Assembly: GCA_033549365.1 (NCBI GenBank)
Contig: JAWSUF010000001.1
Span: 62,001 to 126,000 of the forward strand
Direction: 5' to 3'
DNA from: Acidobacteriota bacterium
GTDB taxonomy: Bacteria; Acidobacteriota; Aminicenantia; Aminicenantales; Saccharicenantaceae
Length of the DNA: 64,000 nucleotides
The notes under the pieces are model-generated. The model saw only the letters and a program-made list of their open reading frames with translations, did not search any database and had not been told where the DNA came from. Below are positions 8,157-16,134 of the stretch, in pieces; within the stretch, counting starts at the first letter, position 1; each line of letters opens with the position of its first letter. The translations under genes were made by a program, and so were the position numbers.

Positions 8157-8887
8157 AAGCCACGCGACTCGAAAAAAAAATCGGCTACATCTTCAAAAAC
8201 CGGGACCTTCTGATCCAGGCACTGACACACAGCTCCTATGCCTATGAAAACCGTGATGCCCAATCCCGGGACAACGAACAGCTGGAATTTCTCGGCGATT
8301 CCGTGGTGGGGATCGCCGCGGCCGAGTTTCTCTTCTTCGCCCGTCCGGACCTCGACGAAGGCGAGCTTTCAAAAATCAAGGCGTCCGTCACGAGCACGGT
8401 GGCCCTGGCCCGCTTCTCCGAAATCATCCGGTTGGACAAGGCCGTTCTTCTCGGCCGCGGCGAAGAACGGTGCGGCGGGCGGAAGAAAGCCTCCATCCTG
8501 GCCGGAGTCTTTGAAGCGCTCATGGGGGCCGTGTATCTGGACGGAGGTCGTGACGCGGCCAAGCCCATCCTCGATCAATTGTTCCAGGATTCTCTGAAGC
8601 GCCTGAGAACCGGACATGTCGGGATCAACAACAGCAAGTCCGCTCTCCAGGAACATTTTCAAAAAGACAATCTGCCCCCTCCTGTGTATCGAACGCTCAC
8701 CGAAAAAGGCCCGGATCATCAAAAGGTTTTCGTCGTCGAAGTCTGCCATGACGGACGGCCCCTGGCCAAAGCCAAGGGATTCTCAAAAAAATGCGCCGAA
8801 CAGAATGCCGCGCAAGCCGCTTTGAAAAAGATTCTCGGAAGAAAAATGAAGGTCCTCTCGCCGGGCGCCTTCCTCATCAAATCATGA
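8153..8887 (+). CDS. rnc: Ribonuclease III
   Basis: A 244-residue RNase III that cleaves double-stranded RNA in rRNA and mRNA processing. The signature NEQLEFLGDSVVGIAAAEF is at about residues 41-59, with the catalytic acidic residues in the E...D pattern. The second acidic cluster is in GVFEALMGAVYLDGG (about 117-131). A C-terminal double-stranded RNA-binding domain (about 158-230) starts SKSALQEHFQK and ends with KKCAEQNAAQAALKKIL. The length is typical. The start overlaps pyrC by 4 nt, and its stop overlaps the next gene (ATGA). Confidence 0.95.
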   Translation: MKATRLEKKIGYIFKNRDLLIQALTHSSYAYENRDAQSRDNEQLEFLGDSVVGIAAAEFLFFARPDLDEGELSKIKASVTSTVALARFSEIIRLDKAVLLGRGEERCGGRKKASILAGVFEALMGAVYLDGGRDAAKPILDQLFQDSLKRLRTGHVGINNSKSALQEHFQKDNLPPPVYRTLTEKGPDHQKVFVVEVCHDGRPLAKAKGFSKKCAEQNAAQAALKKILGRKMKVLSPGAFLIKS

Positions 8888-9492
8888 CGCTCTGTTCACA
8901 CTGCGGAAAACGAAAAGCCAAGCGGTCGTGTCCGGCCCTGAGGGATCGCATCTGCCAACTCTGTTGCGGGACCTTGCGGGGGAAAAAAGTGCCCTGTCCC
9001 GAAGACTGTGATCATTTCCGGAAGCACACGCCCTACCAAGATGCCAAAGCCCGCCCTGCGGAATCTTTCGAGGATGCCGATCGCGTTCTCCAGGACGATC
9101 GCCTGATGTGGCTGGTCTTTCACATCGAAACCGCTCTGCATCAAGTCGCTGCGGGCGACCTTTCTTTCGCCGACGGAGCGGCAATCCAGGCCCTTGAGTG
9201 GGCTTTGGCGGAAACCGGTAAAGACCGTCGCCTGGTTCTTCTTCCGGGGGAGTTCGATGGTCCTGTCGATCCGGCCGGACAAGCCCTTCTCGATGCCGTC
9301 GAGGCCTGCTGGTTCTCGAAGTCGGTGATCCTGGAGACCGAAGGCGAGGGGTACAGCCGGGAGGACAAGATTCTCTGCCTGAAGTTCCTGCTTCAGGGCG
9401 GCCGTCATCTCTCCAAAGGCCGGAGAGATGGACGGGCTTTTCTCGATTTTCTCGCCGACCGGATGGACCGCCTCAAAGATCCTCAGATCTGA
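8884..9492 (+). CDS. Cysteine-rich N-terminal, probable zinc-binding protein
   Basis: A 202-residue protein that I do not recognise. The first 45 residues hold eight cysteines (4, 7, 16, 24, 27, 28, 38, 42) in a basic context (MTLCSHCGKRKAKRSC..., then CQLCCGTLRGKKVPCPEDC), a strong sign of one or two zinc sites. The rest (about 60-200) is helical and acidic, with no transmembrane segment. I took the ATG at 8884 because it overlaps the rnc stop as ATGA, the coupling seen elsewhere in this operon; an upstream frame extension would lie inside rnc. Its position after RNase III makes a nucleic-acid-associated role conceivable, but that is speculation. Confidence 0.75.
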   Translation: MTLCSHCGKRKAKRSCPALRDRICQLCCGTLRGKKVPCPEDCDHFRKHTPYQDAKARPAESFEDADRVLQDDRLMWLVFHIETALHQVAAGDLSFADGAAIQALEWALAETGKDRRLVLLPGEFDGPVDPAGQALLDAVEACWFSKSVILETEGEGYSREDKILCLKFLLQGGRHLSKGRRDGRAFLDFLADRMDRLKDPQI

Positions 9493-9704
9493 AAACTCTC
9501 GGCTTTCCATATTTGAGGCCGACCGGGATGACCTTGTTCGCGCTCGGGTTTTCCACGCCGTTCATCGGCGCCCAAAATCCGGGGTCCCTTCCGAAACGGC
9601 TCATGAAGGTTAACCCTCCCATGGTCGTTGCGGATATCATCGCCCGACCTTTCTCCGACAACGATACTTTCAACCCGTATCGGGTTGATTGCGATGATCA
9701 AGGG
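9493..9704. other. Intergenic region between convergent genes
   Basis: 212 bp with no convincing gene. A 66-codon minus-strand frame starting with TTG (9473-9673) overlaps the end of the Cys-rich gene and has no Shine-Dalgarno. A perfect 7-bp hairpin is present at 9671-9687. Confidence 0.5.
9671..9687 (-). terminator. Hairpin downstream of the D-aminoacylase-like gene
   Basis: Perfect dyad CAACCCG-TAT-CGGGTTG, 17 nt after the minus-strand stop. No T-run follows, so it may act as a weak terminator or mRNA 3' stabiliser. Confidence 0.35.
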
Positions 9705-11390
9705 CTATCTCGTAATGACGCGGCCGGCCCGGCGGCCCGTGATCGCACCGTTCTCGACGGCGAATTCGCCCCCGACCAGGACGTGAATGATACCCTCGGA
9801 ATGGCGGTGGGGTTCGAAAAATGTGGCCGTGTCCCGAACGGTTTTCGGGTCGAAGACGACGATGTCCGCATGAAAACCCTCGCGGACCATGCCCCGGTCC
9901 CGAAGCCCGAGAATGACGGCTGGAAGCGACGTGGACGAGCGCACGGCGTTTTCCACGGACAGAACGCCCCGCTCCATGGCATAGCGGCGGATTTTTCTGG
10001 GAAACGTCCCATAGAAACGAGCATGGACCGGGCCGTCCGCGGGAAGGGCGATCGAGCCGTCAGAGGCCGTGGCCACCCAGGGTTGGGCATAGAAGGCTTC
10101 AATATCGACCTCGGAGAGAGAGAAGCCTCTGAGGCGGGCGCCGCCGGGACGATCCTCGTAGCCTTCAAGCTGAAGCCGAAGGACGGTCCCGACCTCGTCA
10201 AGGCCCCAGCCCGCGGCCAGGTCCGCCAGAGTTTTCCCGATCAGGCTCGGCTCCGGATGATCCATAACGACGATGTTTTCGACGCCGCCCCGCCAGTTGA
10301 GGGCCGCCCGGATATCCATTTCGAGCGCGGCAACGCGCTTCGGATCATTGAGAACGGACTGAAGCCCCCGGCGCGGACTTGTGCCAAGAGCCCACTGAGG
10401 GATGAGAACGATGCTGCCGTCGCTCCCTGATGTGTTGTAGGGATAGCAGTCGGCCCAGATGTCGAGACCCCGGGCCCGGGCCTCGTTGATGAGACGAATG
10501 AGAATTGTGCTCGCGCCCCAGAAATCCGCGCCCCTCGCCTTGATGTGGGAGGCGACGACACGGGCGCCCGTGGCCCCCGCGACTTCGATGAGTTCCTGAA
10601 TGTTTTCGATCATGGTCGGAGGACCGGGCGGGTCCTGGCTGGGCGTGTACCACATCGGCGTCAGACCGGCGGAGCGTTCATGGGCCATGTAGACCGCATC
10701 GAAAGGAACAAGCTCCCGAACCAGTGCGCTGATTTCTTCCGTGGTGCTCCATCGGGCCGGAACATATTCGAGACCCGAGGACATGCCGAGGGCGCCGTCT
10801 TCCAGGGCCCGCCGCACAAGCCCGGCCATGGAACGGATTTCCTCCGCAGAGGCCGGTCTTCGGAAATCTCTTTTCATAACCTCCCTGCGGACGGCGTTGT
10901 GTCCGATGAGAAGAACGACATGGGGTCCGGTTCCCTTGTCTTCCAGGATGTGTCTTTGAACTCCGATTTCGACAGGGCCGTAGCCGCAGGAATTGGAGAC
11001 GACGAGCGTCACGCCCTGGCTGAGGTAATTGGGGGCTCCGAAACGGGCCTCGTTTTCGCCGGTCCAGATCCCTTCGCGGGTGACGGCGTCATAAGCGTGG
11101 GTGTGGATGTCGATGAATCCCGGGGCGATGACCAGGCCTCGGACATCCACGGTCCGGCCGGCCGCAAGGCGCCCGGCGAGTTTTCCAACGGCGACGATCC
11201 GGCCGTCCCGAACCGCGACATCGCCGTGATAACCGGGATTTCCCGATCCGTCCATGATCGTTCCCCCGGTGAAAAGAATATCGCACGCGTCGCGTTCTTT
11301 TGCCGAATCGAATGCCGCGGCGAGCGAAAAAAGAACGCAGGCCGCAACCGCAAGAAACGATCTTCGCATTCCCCCTTTTTTCGATGCCAT
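9705..11390 (-). CDS. Exported N-acyl-D-amino-acid deacylase-like amidohydrolase
   Basis: A 561-residue protein with a signal peptide (about 8-26) and a metal-dependent amidohydrolase domain of the D-aminoacylase family. This family removes acyl groups from N-acyl-D-amino acids. The N-terminal beta-sandwich and first metal motif are seen in LVIAPGFIDIHTHAYDA (HxH, about 91-107). Further markers are SNSCGYGPVEIG (the conserved cysteine metal-bridge region), LIGHNAVR, SSGLEYVPARW, ASHIKARG and VATASDGSIALP (the catalytic Asp). The C-terminus returns to the beta-sandwich (ADIVVFDPKTV). AAAGGAGG precedes the ATG at 11390. A second family member is encoded at 25911-27614. The substrate is inferred from family only. 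Confidence 0.85.
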   Translation of the reverse strand: MASKKGGMRRSFLAVAACVLFSLAAAFDSAKERDACDILFTGGTIMDGSGNPGYHGDVAVRDGRIVAVGKLAGRLAAGRTVDVRGLVIAPGFIDIHTHAYDAVTREGIWTGENEARFGAPNYLSQGVTLVVSNSCGYGPVEIGVQRHILEDKGTGPHVVLLIGHNAVRREVMKRDFRRPASAEEIRSMAGLVRRALEDGALGMSSGLEYVPARWSTTEEISALVRELVPFDAVYMAHERSAGLTPMWYTPSQDPPGPPTMIENIQELIEVAGATGARVVASHIKARGADFWGASTILIRLINEARARGLDIWADCYPYNTSGSDGSIVLIPQWALGTSPRRGLQSVLNDPKRVAALEMDIRAALNWRGGVENIVVMDHPEPSLIGKTLADLAAGWGLDEVGTVLRLQLEGYEDRPGGARLRGFSLSEVDIEAFYAQPWVATASDGSIALPADGPVHARFYGTFPRKIRRYAMERGVLSVENAVRSSTSLPAVILGLRDRGMVREGFHADIVVFDPKTVRDTATFFEPHRHSEGIIHVLVGGEFAVENGAITGRRAGRVITR

Positions 11391-11459
11391 CCCCTCCTCC
11401 TTTACCCTTCTGTTTTTTGATCCGTCGATTTTTTCAACCGATTTCCGGCCGGCGGCGTT

Positions 11460-11813
11460 TTAGTCACTCCTTTCTCTTCGGAAAAGCGTCCGGACGGCAT
11501 ATCCCGCCAAAGCGGCCGCTCCGGCGGCGCCGGCCGCGACGAGGGCCGTTGCGGCCATCATGAAACCCGCTTTCCCGAGACCGATCATTTCGGCCATCCG
11601 CCCGGCGATGATCCGGCTTCCGAAAAGATAATGGAAACCCGCCGCCCCGAGCCACAGCAATCCGGCCGCCGCGAATCCTGTCCGGAAAGCCGCCCATCCG
11701 GAGCGCGCCGAAGAAGCGCCGAAGACAAAGGGAACGATCATCACCCACCACCAAAAAGGCGTCAGGAGTTGAAGAACAAGGATCACGGACAGGCAGATAA
11801 GAATCGCCGTCAT
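11460..11813 (-). CDS. Small integral membrane protein
   Basis: 117 residues, almost entirely hydrophobic, with about four predicted membrane helices (residues 2-20, 22-38, 43-60 and 77-105) and a basic C-terminal tail (RTLFRRERSD), which suggests the tail is cytoplasmic. No known family was recognised. Its ATG overlaps the stop of the penicillin acylase gene (ATGA), so the two are translationally coupled. It may assist export or anchoring of that enzyme, but nothing in the sequence proves this. Confidence 0.7.
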   Translation of the reverse strand: MTAILICLSVILVLQLLTPFWWWVMIVPFVFGASSARSGWAAFRTGFAAAGLLWLGAAGFHYLFGSRIIAGRMAEMIGLGKAGFMMAATALVAAGAAGAAALAGYAVRTLFRRERSD

Positions 11814-14287
11814 TTTGCGCCTCTCAACACGGTTCGCTTCACGATTTGGGGATGGCCGTCGTCCGCGGATTTCAGAAAGAGAAGCTCATAGGGCTTCCCG
11901 TCCATCCAGTCGCCGATGAAATCGTCATAATGCCGGGAGCCCGGATTTCCGGATTGGCCGCCCGGATAAATCCCCCAGGCCCTGATCTCAGGCCCCATTT
12001 CGACGACCATGGTCCACGACGGGCCCCAGTTCGAGCCGACCGCACGGACCGCGGTTGAGTCCCCATCAACAATGAGGTTTTCCCGGCTGAGGCCCGGGAT
12101 GCGGGCCAAGTGTCCGATCCGGGTTCCTTTCGCCCTTCCCCATTGCCAGGCCTCTCCGGGAGGTCCCCGCCTCTCTTCGAGTTTGCCGGCGGCATCCCGG
12201 AATGCGCGGCGCGCGATATCCGGAAGCGTTTCCTTTTCCGGAGTCGTCTTGTCATCGAAAAATCCCGACTCCGGGCGATTGAGAATGAGATCGATCGTGA
12301 CATCGCTCGCCGGATGCGGCATCCGGTCCGTGCCGTCCGGCTTTTTGTTATCCCAGATCAGCCGGTTGAGGGAATTCCAGAATTCCCTGAAGATCGTCGG
12401 TGCCGGCGAATCCGAAAGGTATTCAAAGTTCCATTCCTGGAGCTTTTCCAAACACCAGACTTCGAGGTCCGATCCTTGTTCATTCTCAAGAAAACCGAGC
12501 AAAACGGGCAAAACCTTGCGGGGCCTCAGTCCGAGGACATCGTTCTGCATCCGGATCATGTCCTCAGGTGTGATGTCCGCTGATTCGGCAAGAATCTCAT
12601 TGATCCGGGCCCCTCTCTCGAAAGAGACATAGTTCCACCCAAGATAATAGGGATAATCCGGTCCGGCGGGCGCCTGGTTGGCCGAACTGACGAATCCCCG
12701 CTCCGGATTTGTGATACGGGGCAAATGTTCCGTCGGAATCCAGCCGGCCCAATCGTGGGACGGGTCCGCCCCGTCGAGAATATATCGGCCCTGGCCCTTC
12801 CAGCGCAGCGGGAAGGCTCCGGCATGCACGATGGCGATTTGCCCCGCGGCATCGGCATAGACGATATTCTGGGCCGGATGGATCCAGGGTTCCTGGGCTT
12901 TCATGAAGTCCTCATAACTTTCCGCCCGGTTGAAGCGATGAAACGCCAGGATCAAGTTGGAAGGATCGTGGGCCAGCCAGCGGAGTGCGGCATCCGGCGG
13001 CACATCGGCAACATCGAACGCCGGCTCGCCCTGGAGGCGAACGACAGGCCCGTGGTGGGTGTAGAGGACCCGTTCGACGACGGGTTGAGCCCCGCGGACT
13101 TTGATCTCTTCTTCGCGGACGATGGTTTTCCGCCACTGCCCGCCGTAGAGATATTCCGAGCGGCTTTCGTCCCTGAAGGTGACGGCATACCAGTCGAGAA
13201 CATCCGATCCGGCGTTTGTGTAGCCCCAAGCGAGATTTTCATTGAAACCGGCAACGACCGCCGGAGAGCCCGGAAAAGACACGCCGCGGACCCGGACACC
13301 CGGGGCGCTGAGCTGCAACTCATACCAGACAGCCGGCAGGGACAAACCGAGATGCATGTCGTTGCAGAGGAGGGGAAATCCGCTTTTCGTCAGGCGGCCC
13401 AAAACGGCCCAGTTGTTACTCCCGATACCGGGACCCGGGAGTGTGCCGAAAGGCCTCAGCGTCTGCGCCGCGGAGGCGGCGGCATCCGCGCTTATTTCCG
13501 AGGTCGGCGCATTCGGCCGGCCGTTTTCAGGAATCCGGGGAATCGGGACGGGCTCGAAATCCCACGGCATTCCGGGAGGAATGACCGGATCGGCCAAAGG
13601 AGAATGATAGGGAAAGAGAAGATCGACGGCGTCCTCCCCCAAAGAATCGCGAAGGGCGGTCATGGCCGGGTCCATGGACCCGCCGGCCAAAGTGTAGGAC
13701 ATGGACATAAGAAAAAGGCCGGTCTTGACGCCGCTCCAGGGTTCCGGTCGATAATCGAGAATCTTATATTCGAGCGGCAGGTCTTTCGTTTTCAGCCCGT
13801 CGATATGGGCATTGACGCCGGCGGCATAAGCATCGATGATCCGCCGTGTCTCGGAGTCATCCGCGAAGACCCGGTCCATTTTCTCGGCCGCCCCGAGCAT
13901 GCCGAACCGGCGATGAAAACGATCCAGGGGGAGTGCCGAAGGCCCGATGATCTCCGCCAGCCGGCCTCCTGTATAAAGGACCTGGAATTCCATCTGCCAG
14001 AGCCGGAGAAGAGCCGCGACATAGCCTTGCGCGAAATAGAGGTCGGTGTCGTTATCAGCGAAGATATGGGGGACACGACGCATATCCCAGAGAATCCGAA
14101 CCTCTCCATCCAGACCGTCGAGAACGAGTTCTTCGGGCAGCGCATCCATCCGTTCGCCGTTCTGCCAGAATCCGGCAAAGGGGTTCAGGAGCTTGCCGAG
14201 CGGAGGAATTCGGCCGTGGGAATTGTTGAGACCCCAGAATATGAAGGCGGCGACAAGAAGCGAAACCGCCGCACGGATGATCTTCAT
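11810..14287 (-). CDS. Penicillin acylase family (Ntn-hydrolase) precursor
   Basis: This 825-residue protein is a precursor of the penicillin amidase/acylase family: signal or anchor (about 1-20), alpha-chain (about 45-265), a linker that is normally removed, and a beta-chain starting at Ser290. The cleavage site and nucleophile are seen as GPGIGSNNWAVLG, with Ser290 becoming the N-terminal serine after autoprocessing. AWGYTNAGSDVLD is a further conserved beta-chain motif. Family members hydrolyse amides such as acyl-homoserine lactones, beta-lactam side chains or N-acyl amino acids in the periplasm; which applies here is unknown. I chose the ATG at 14287 for its AAGGAGG; upstream in-frame codons lie in the promoter region. 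It is coupled to the small membrane protein downstream. Confidence 0.92.
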   Translation of the reverse strand: MKIIRAAVSLLVAAFIFWGLNNSHGRIPPLGKLLNPFAGFWQNGERMDALPEELVLDGLDGEVRILWDMRRVPHIFADNDTDLYFAQGYVAALLRLWQMEFQVLYTGGRLAEIIGPSALPLDRFHRRFGMLGAAEKMDRVFADDSETRRIIDAYAAGVNAHIDGLKTKDLPLEYKILDYRPEPWSGVKTGLFLMSMSYTLAGGSMDPAMTALRDSLGEDAVDLLFPYHSPLADPVIPPGMPWDFEPVPIPRIPENGRPNAPTSEISADAAASAAQTLRPFGTLPGPGIGSNNWAVLGRLTKSGFPLLCNDMHLGLSLPAVWYELQLSAPGVRVRGVSFPGSPAVVAGFNENLAWGYTNAGSDVLDWYAVTFRDESRSEYLYGGQWRKTIVREEEIKVRGAQPVVERVLYTHHGPVVRLQGEPAFDVADVPPDAALRWLAHDPSNLILAFHRFNRAESYEDFMKAQEPWIHPAQNIVYADAAGQIAIVHAGAFPLRWKGQGRYILDGADPSHDWAGWIPTEHLPRITNPERGFVSSANQAPAGPDYPYYLGWNYVSFERGARINEILAESADITPEDMIRMQNDVLGLRPRKVLPVLLGFLENEQGSDLEVWCLEKLQEWNFEYLSDSPAPTIFREFWNSLNRLIWDNKKPDGTDRMPHPASDVTIDLILNRPESGFFDDKTTPEKETLPDIARRAFRDAAGKLEERRGPPGEAWQWGRAKGTRIGHLARIPGLSRENLIVDGDSTAVRAVGSNWGPSWTMVVEMGPEIRAWGIYPGGQSGNPGSRHYDDFIGDWMDGKPYELLFLKSADDGHPQIVKRTVLRGAK

Positions 14288-14348
14288 TTCGCCCTCCTTA
14301 GAGATCCGAACGCAAACCGTTGGAATCGGTACGGCCGCAATCGGGATG

Positions 14349-14377
14349 AGGATAGTCCAGGTCCACTCCCCCGTCAA
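14349..14377 (-). promoter_or_regulatory. Promoter of the penicillin acylase gene
   Basis: Minus-strand TTGACG (14372-14377), a 17-bp spacer, TATCCT (14349-14354). The leader of about 55 nt carries a strong Shine-Dalgarno. Confidence 0.7.
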
Positions 14378-14395
14378 GCTTTTCCCCGACACATC

Positions 14396-14424
14396 TTGAC
14401 TCCCGGCACCGCCTGCATTAGGAT
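14396..14424 (+). promoter_or_regulatory. Promoter of the Nramp-like gene
   Basis: TTGACT (14396-14401), 17 bp, TAGGAT (14419-14424), then 9 bp to the ATG at 14434. This is the same geometry as the NfeD promoter and implies a leader of about 3 nt. Confidence 0.7.
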
Positions 14425-14433
14425 GGGCGCCGC

Positions 14434-15672
14434 ATGACCATCCGCGACCGCCTGCGCAATATCGGCCCCGCGGCGCTTGTGACGGCGGCCTTCATCGGCC
14501 CCGGAACCGTGACAACCTGCACGCTGGCCGGAGCAAAATTCGGCACTGCTCTTTTATGGGGTCTCCTCTTCTCCGTCATCGCCACCGTCGTTCTCCAGGA
14601 CATGTCGGCCCGCCTGGGCATCATCGGACGCCGCAGCCTGGGCGAGGCCATCCGGGAATCGGCCCGAAGCCGCTGGGCCCGCCTCCCGGCCGTCATTCTC
14701 GTCCTGTCGGCCATCGTCGCCGGCAATGCGGCCTACGAAACGGGAAATGTCCTCGGGGGCGCCATGGGACTGGAAACTCTTTCGGGCTGGAGGGGATTTC
14801 CCGTCGGCGGATTCGACGTCAACGCCTGGGCCCTGATCATCGGCGCGGCCGCGTTCGGACTTCTTCTCTGGGGAAACTACCGGACAATCGAACGGTCTCT
14901 TGTCGCTCTGGTCGTTCTTATGAGCCTTGCTTTTCTGACCACGGCGGTCATGGTCGGCCCGAAACCCGGTGAGCTTTTAAATGGTTTGGCCGTACCGTCT
15001 CTTCCGCCGGGTTCTCTTCTGACCCTCGTCGGATTGATCGGAACGACTGTTGTCCCCTACAACCTGTTCCTTCATGCCTCGGCGGTTCGGGAACGCTGGA
15101 AGGATCCCCGGGACATCCGGGCGGCCCGGCTGGATATCGGAATCGCCATTCCCCTGGGCGGGATCGTGTCCATGGCCATCGTCGTCACCTCGGCCGCATC
15201 CTTTTATGGCGCCCCTGCCGAAATCGGGGGCGCGGCCGACATGGCCGTTCAACTCGAACCGCTGATGGGAGCCTGGGCCCGGATCTTCCTGTCCCTCGGG
15301 CTTTTCGCCGCCGGAATCACATCGGCCGTGACCGCTCCCCTGGCCGCCGCCTATGCCGCGGACGGCATTCTGGGCTGGAAGGCCGGACGCAAGGATCCGC
15401 GCTTCCGAATGGTCTGGATGGGCATCATCGCGATCGGCATGTTCTTTTCCCAAGCGGGTTCGAGTCCGGTCCAGGCCATCCTCTTCGCCCAGGCGGCGAA
15501 TGGGATTCTCCTGCCTCTCGTCGTCGTCTACCTTCTTTGGGTGATGAACCGGGCGGCGATCATGGGACCGCGCTCCAACACGTGGGCGGCCAACCTGGCA
15601 GGCGCTTTCGTGCTTCTTATCACCATGATGCTCGGCCTGCGAAGCCTGCTTCACGTGCTGCGACTGATCTGA
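14434..15672 (+). CDS. Nramp-family transporter with altered metal-site motifs
   Basis: A 412-residue polytopic protein with about 11 membrane helices and the Nramp fold. Canonical Nramp proteins import Mn2+ or Fe2+ with protons through DPGN in helix 1 and MPH in helix 6. Here helix 1 reads AAFIGPGTVTTC (about 18-29), so Asp is replaced by Gly and Asn by Thr. Helix 6 reads TTVVPYNLFLHAS (about 204-216), so Met is Val and His is Tyr. The surrounding framework, LQDMSARLGIIGRRSLGEAIRE, is well kept. The protein therefore belongs to a divergent Nramp branch, and its substrate may not be Mn or Fe. It stands alone, divergent from the penicillin acylase gene, and lacks a Shine-Dalgarno. Confidence 0.88.
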   Translation: MTIRDRLRNIGPAALVTAAFIGPGTVTTCTLAGAKFGTALLWGLLFSVIATVVLQDMSARLGIIGRRSLGEAIRESARSRWARLPAVILVLSAIVAGNAAYETGNVLGGAMGLETLSGWRGFPVGGFDVNAWALIIGAAAFGLLLWGNYRTIERSLVALVVLMSLAFLTTAVMVGPKPGELLNGLAVPSLPPGSLLTLVGLIGTTVVPYNLFLHASAVRERWKDPRDIRAARLDIGIAIPLGGIVSMAIVVTSAASFYGAPAEIGGAADMAVQLEPLMGAWARIFLSLGLFAAGITSAVTAPLAAAYAADGILGWKAGRKDPRFRMVWMGIIAIGMFFSQAGSSPVQAILFAQAANGILLPLVVVYLLWVMNRAAIMGPRSNTWAANLAGAFVLLITMMLGLRSLLHVLRLI

Positions 15673-15723
15673 CGGATTTGAAAAGCCGTATTGGTGACTT
15701 CCACCGGTTCATTTCCCCAGCCG

Positions 15724-16134
15724 TTATTCTCGTTGAAGATGCCGGTGGAATAACACTGTCGCGACCGTTCCATCATCGCCGGCACAAAAAACCCCCGGTG
15801 TATTTCCGCCCCGGCTCGGCCCAGGCATCTGGGCGTGCGCCAAGAGCCATTCCAAAATGGTTGGTAACTCCCGGGCGACGACAAGGGTGTGGCCGTATCC
15901 CGAAACCCTCCGGTAGGTGACCGGAAGCCCGCGCTCGGCCGCCTTTGCGGCCGGAGGCTCAATTCGAGACGGGGCAGCCAAGGGATCAAGTTCCGCGGCG
16001 ATCACAAGAACAGGCGGTATGGCCGAAACGGCATCGCCGAATCCCTGAAAGCCGGACAGACAGGCCGCCGCCGCGATCCGGTCAGACCGCTCGGCGCAAA
16101 GCCGGTTGACGACACCGGGCGTGTCACTCGAACT
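15724..16134 (-). pseudogene. Truncated alpha/beta-hydrolase (esterase C-terminal part)
   Basis: A minus-strand open frame reads ...GVVNRLCAERSDRIAAAACL, then PPVLVIAAELDPLAAPSRIEP and later VSGYGHTLVVARELPTILEWL. This resembles the C-terminal third of a dienelactone hydrolase/esterase. It includes the helix after the nucleophile elbow, the strand with the acid residue (ELDPL) and the catalytic His (GYGHT). The first two thirds, including the GxSxG nucleophile, are missing. The frame closes at a TGA (16135-16137) inside the end of the GH172 gene, which overlaps it. A GTG at 16005 could start a 93-residue remnant, but it would be inactive. I read it as the relic of a hydrolase cut by a rearrangement next to the GH172 gene. 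Confidence 0.6.

Noticed and set aside
9473-9673. 66-codon minus-strand gene
   Set aside because: It starts with TTG, has no Shine-Dalgarno and overlaps the Cys-rich gene; no recognised family. I note it only as intergenic content.
9513-10430. 305-codon plus-strand open frame
   Set aside because: It is antisense to the D-aminoacylase-like gene, with no Shine-Dalgarno.
12725-14437. 570-codon plus-strand open frame
   Set aside because: It is antisense to the penicillin acylase gene, which carries the Ntn-serine motif and good codon use. The antisense frame is Arg/Pro/Gly-rich with no family pattern; GC-rich DNA commonly opens such frames.
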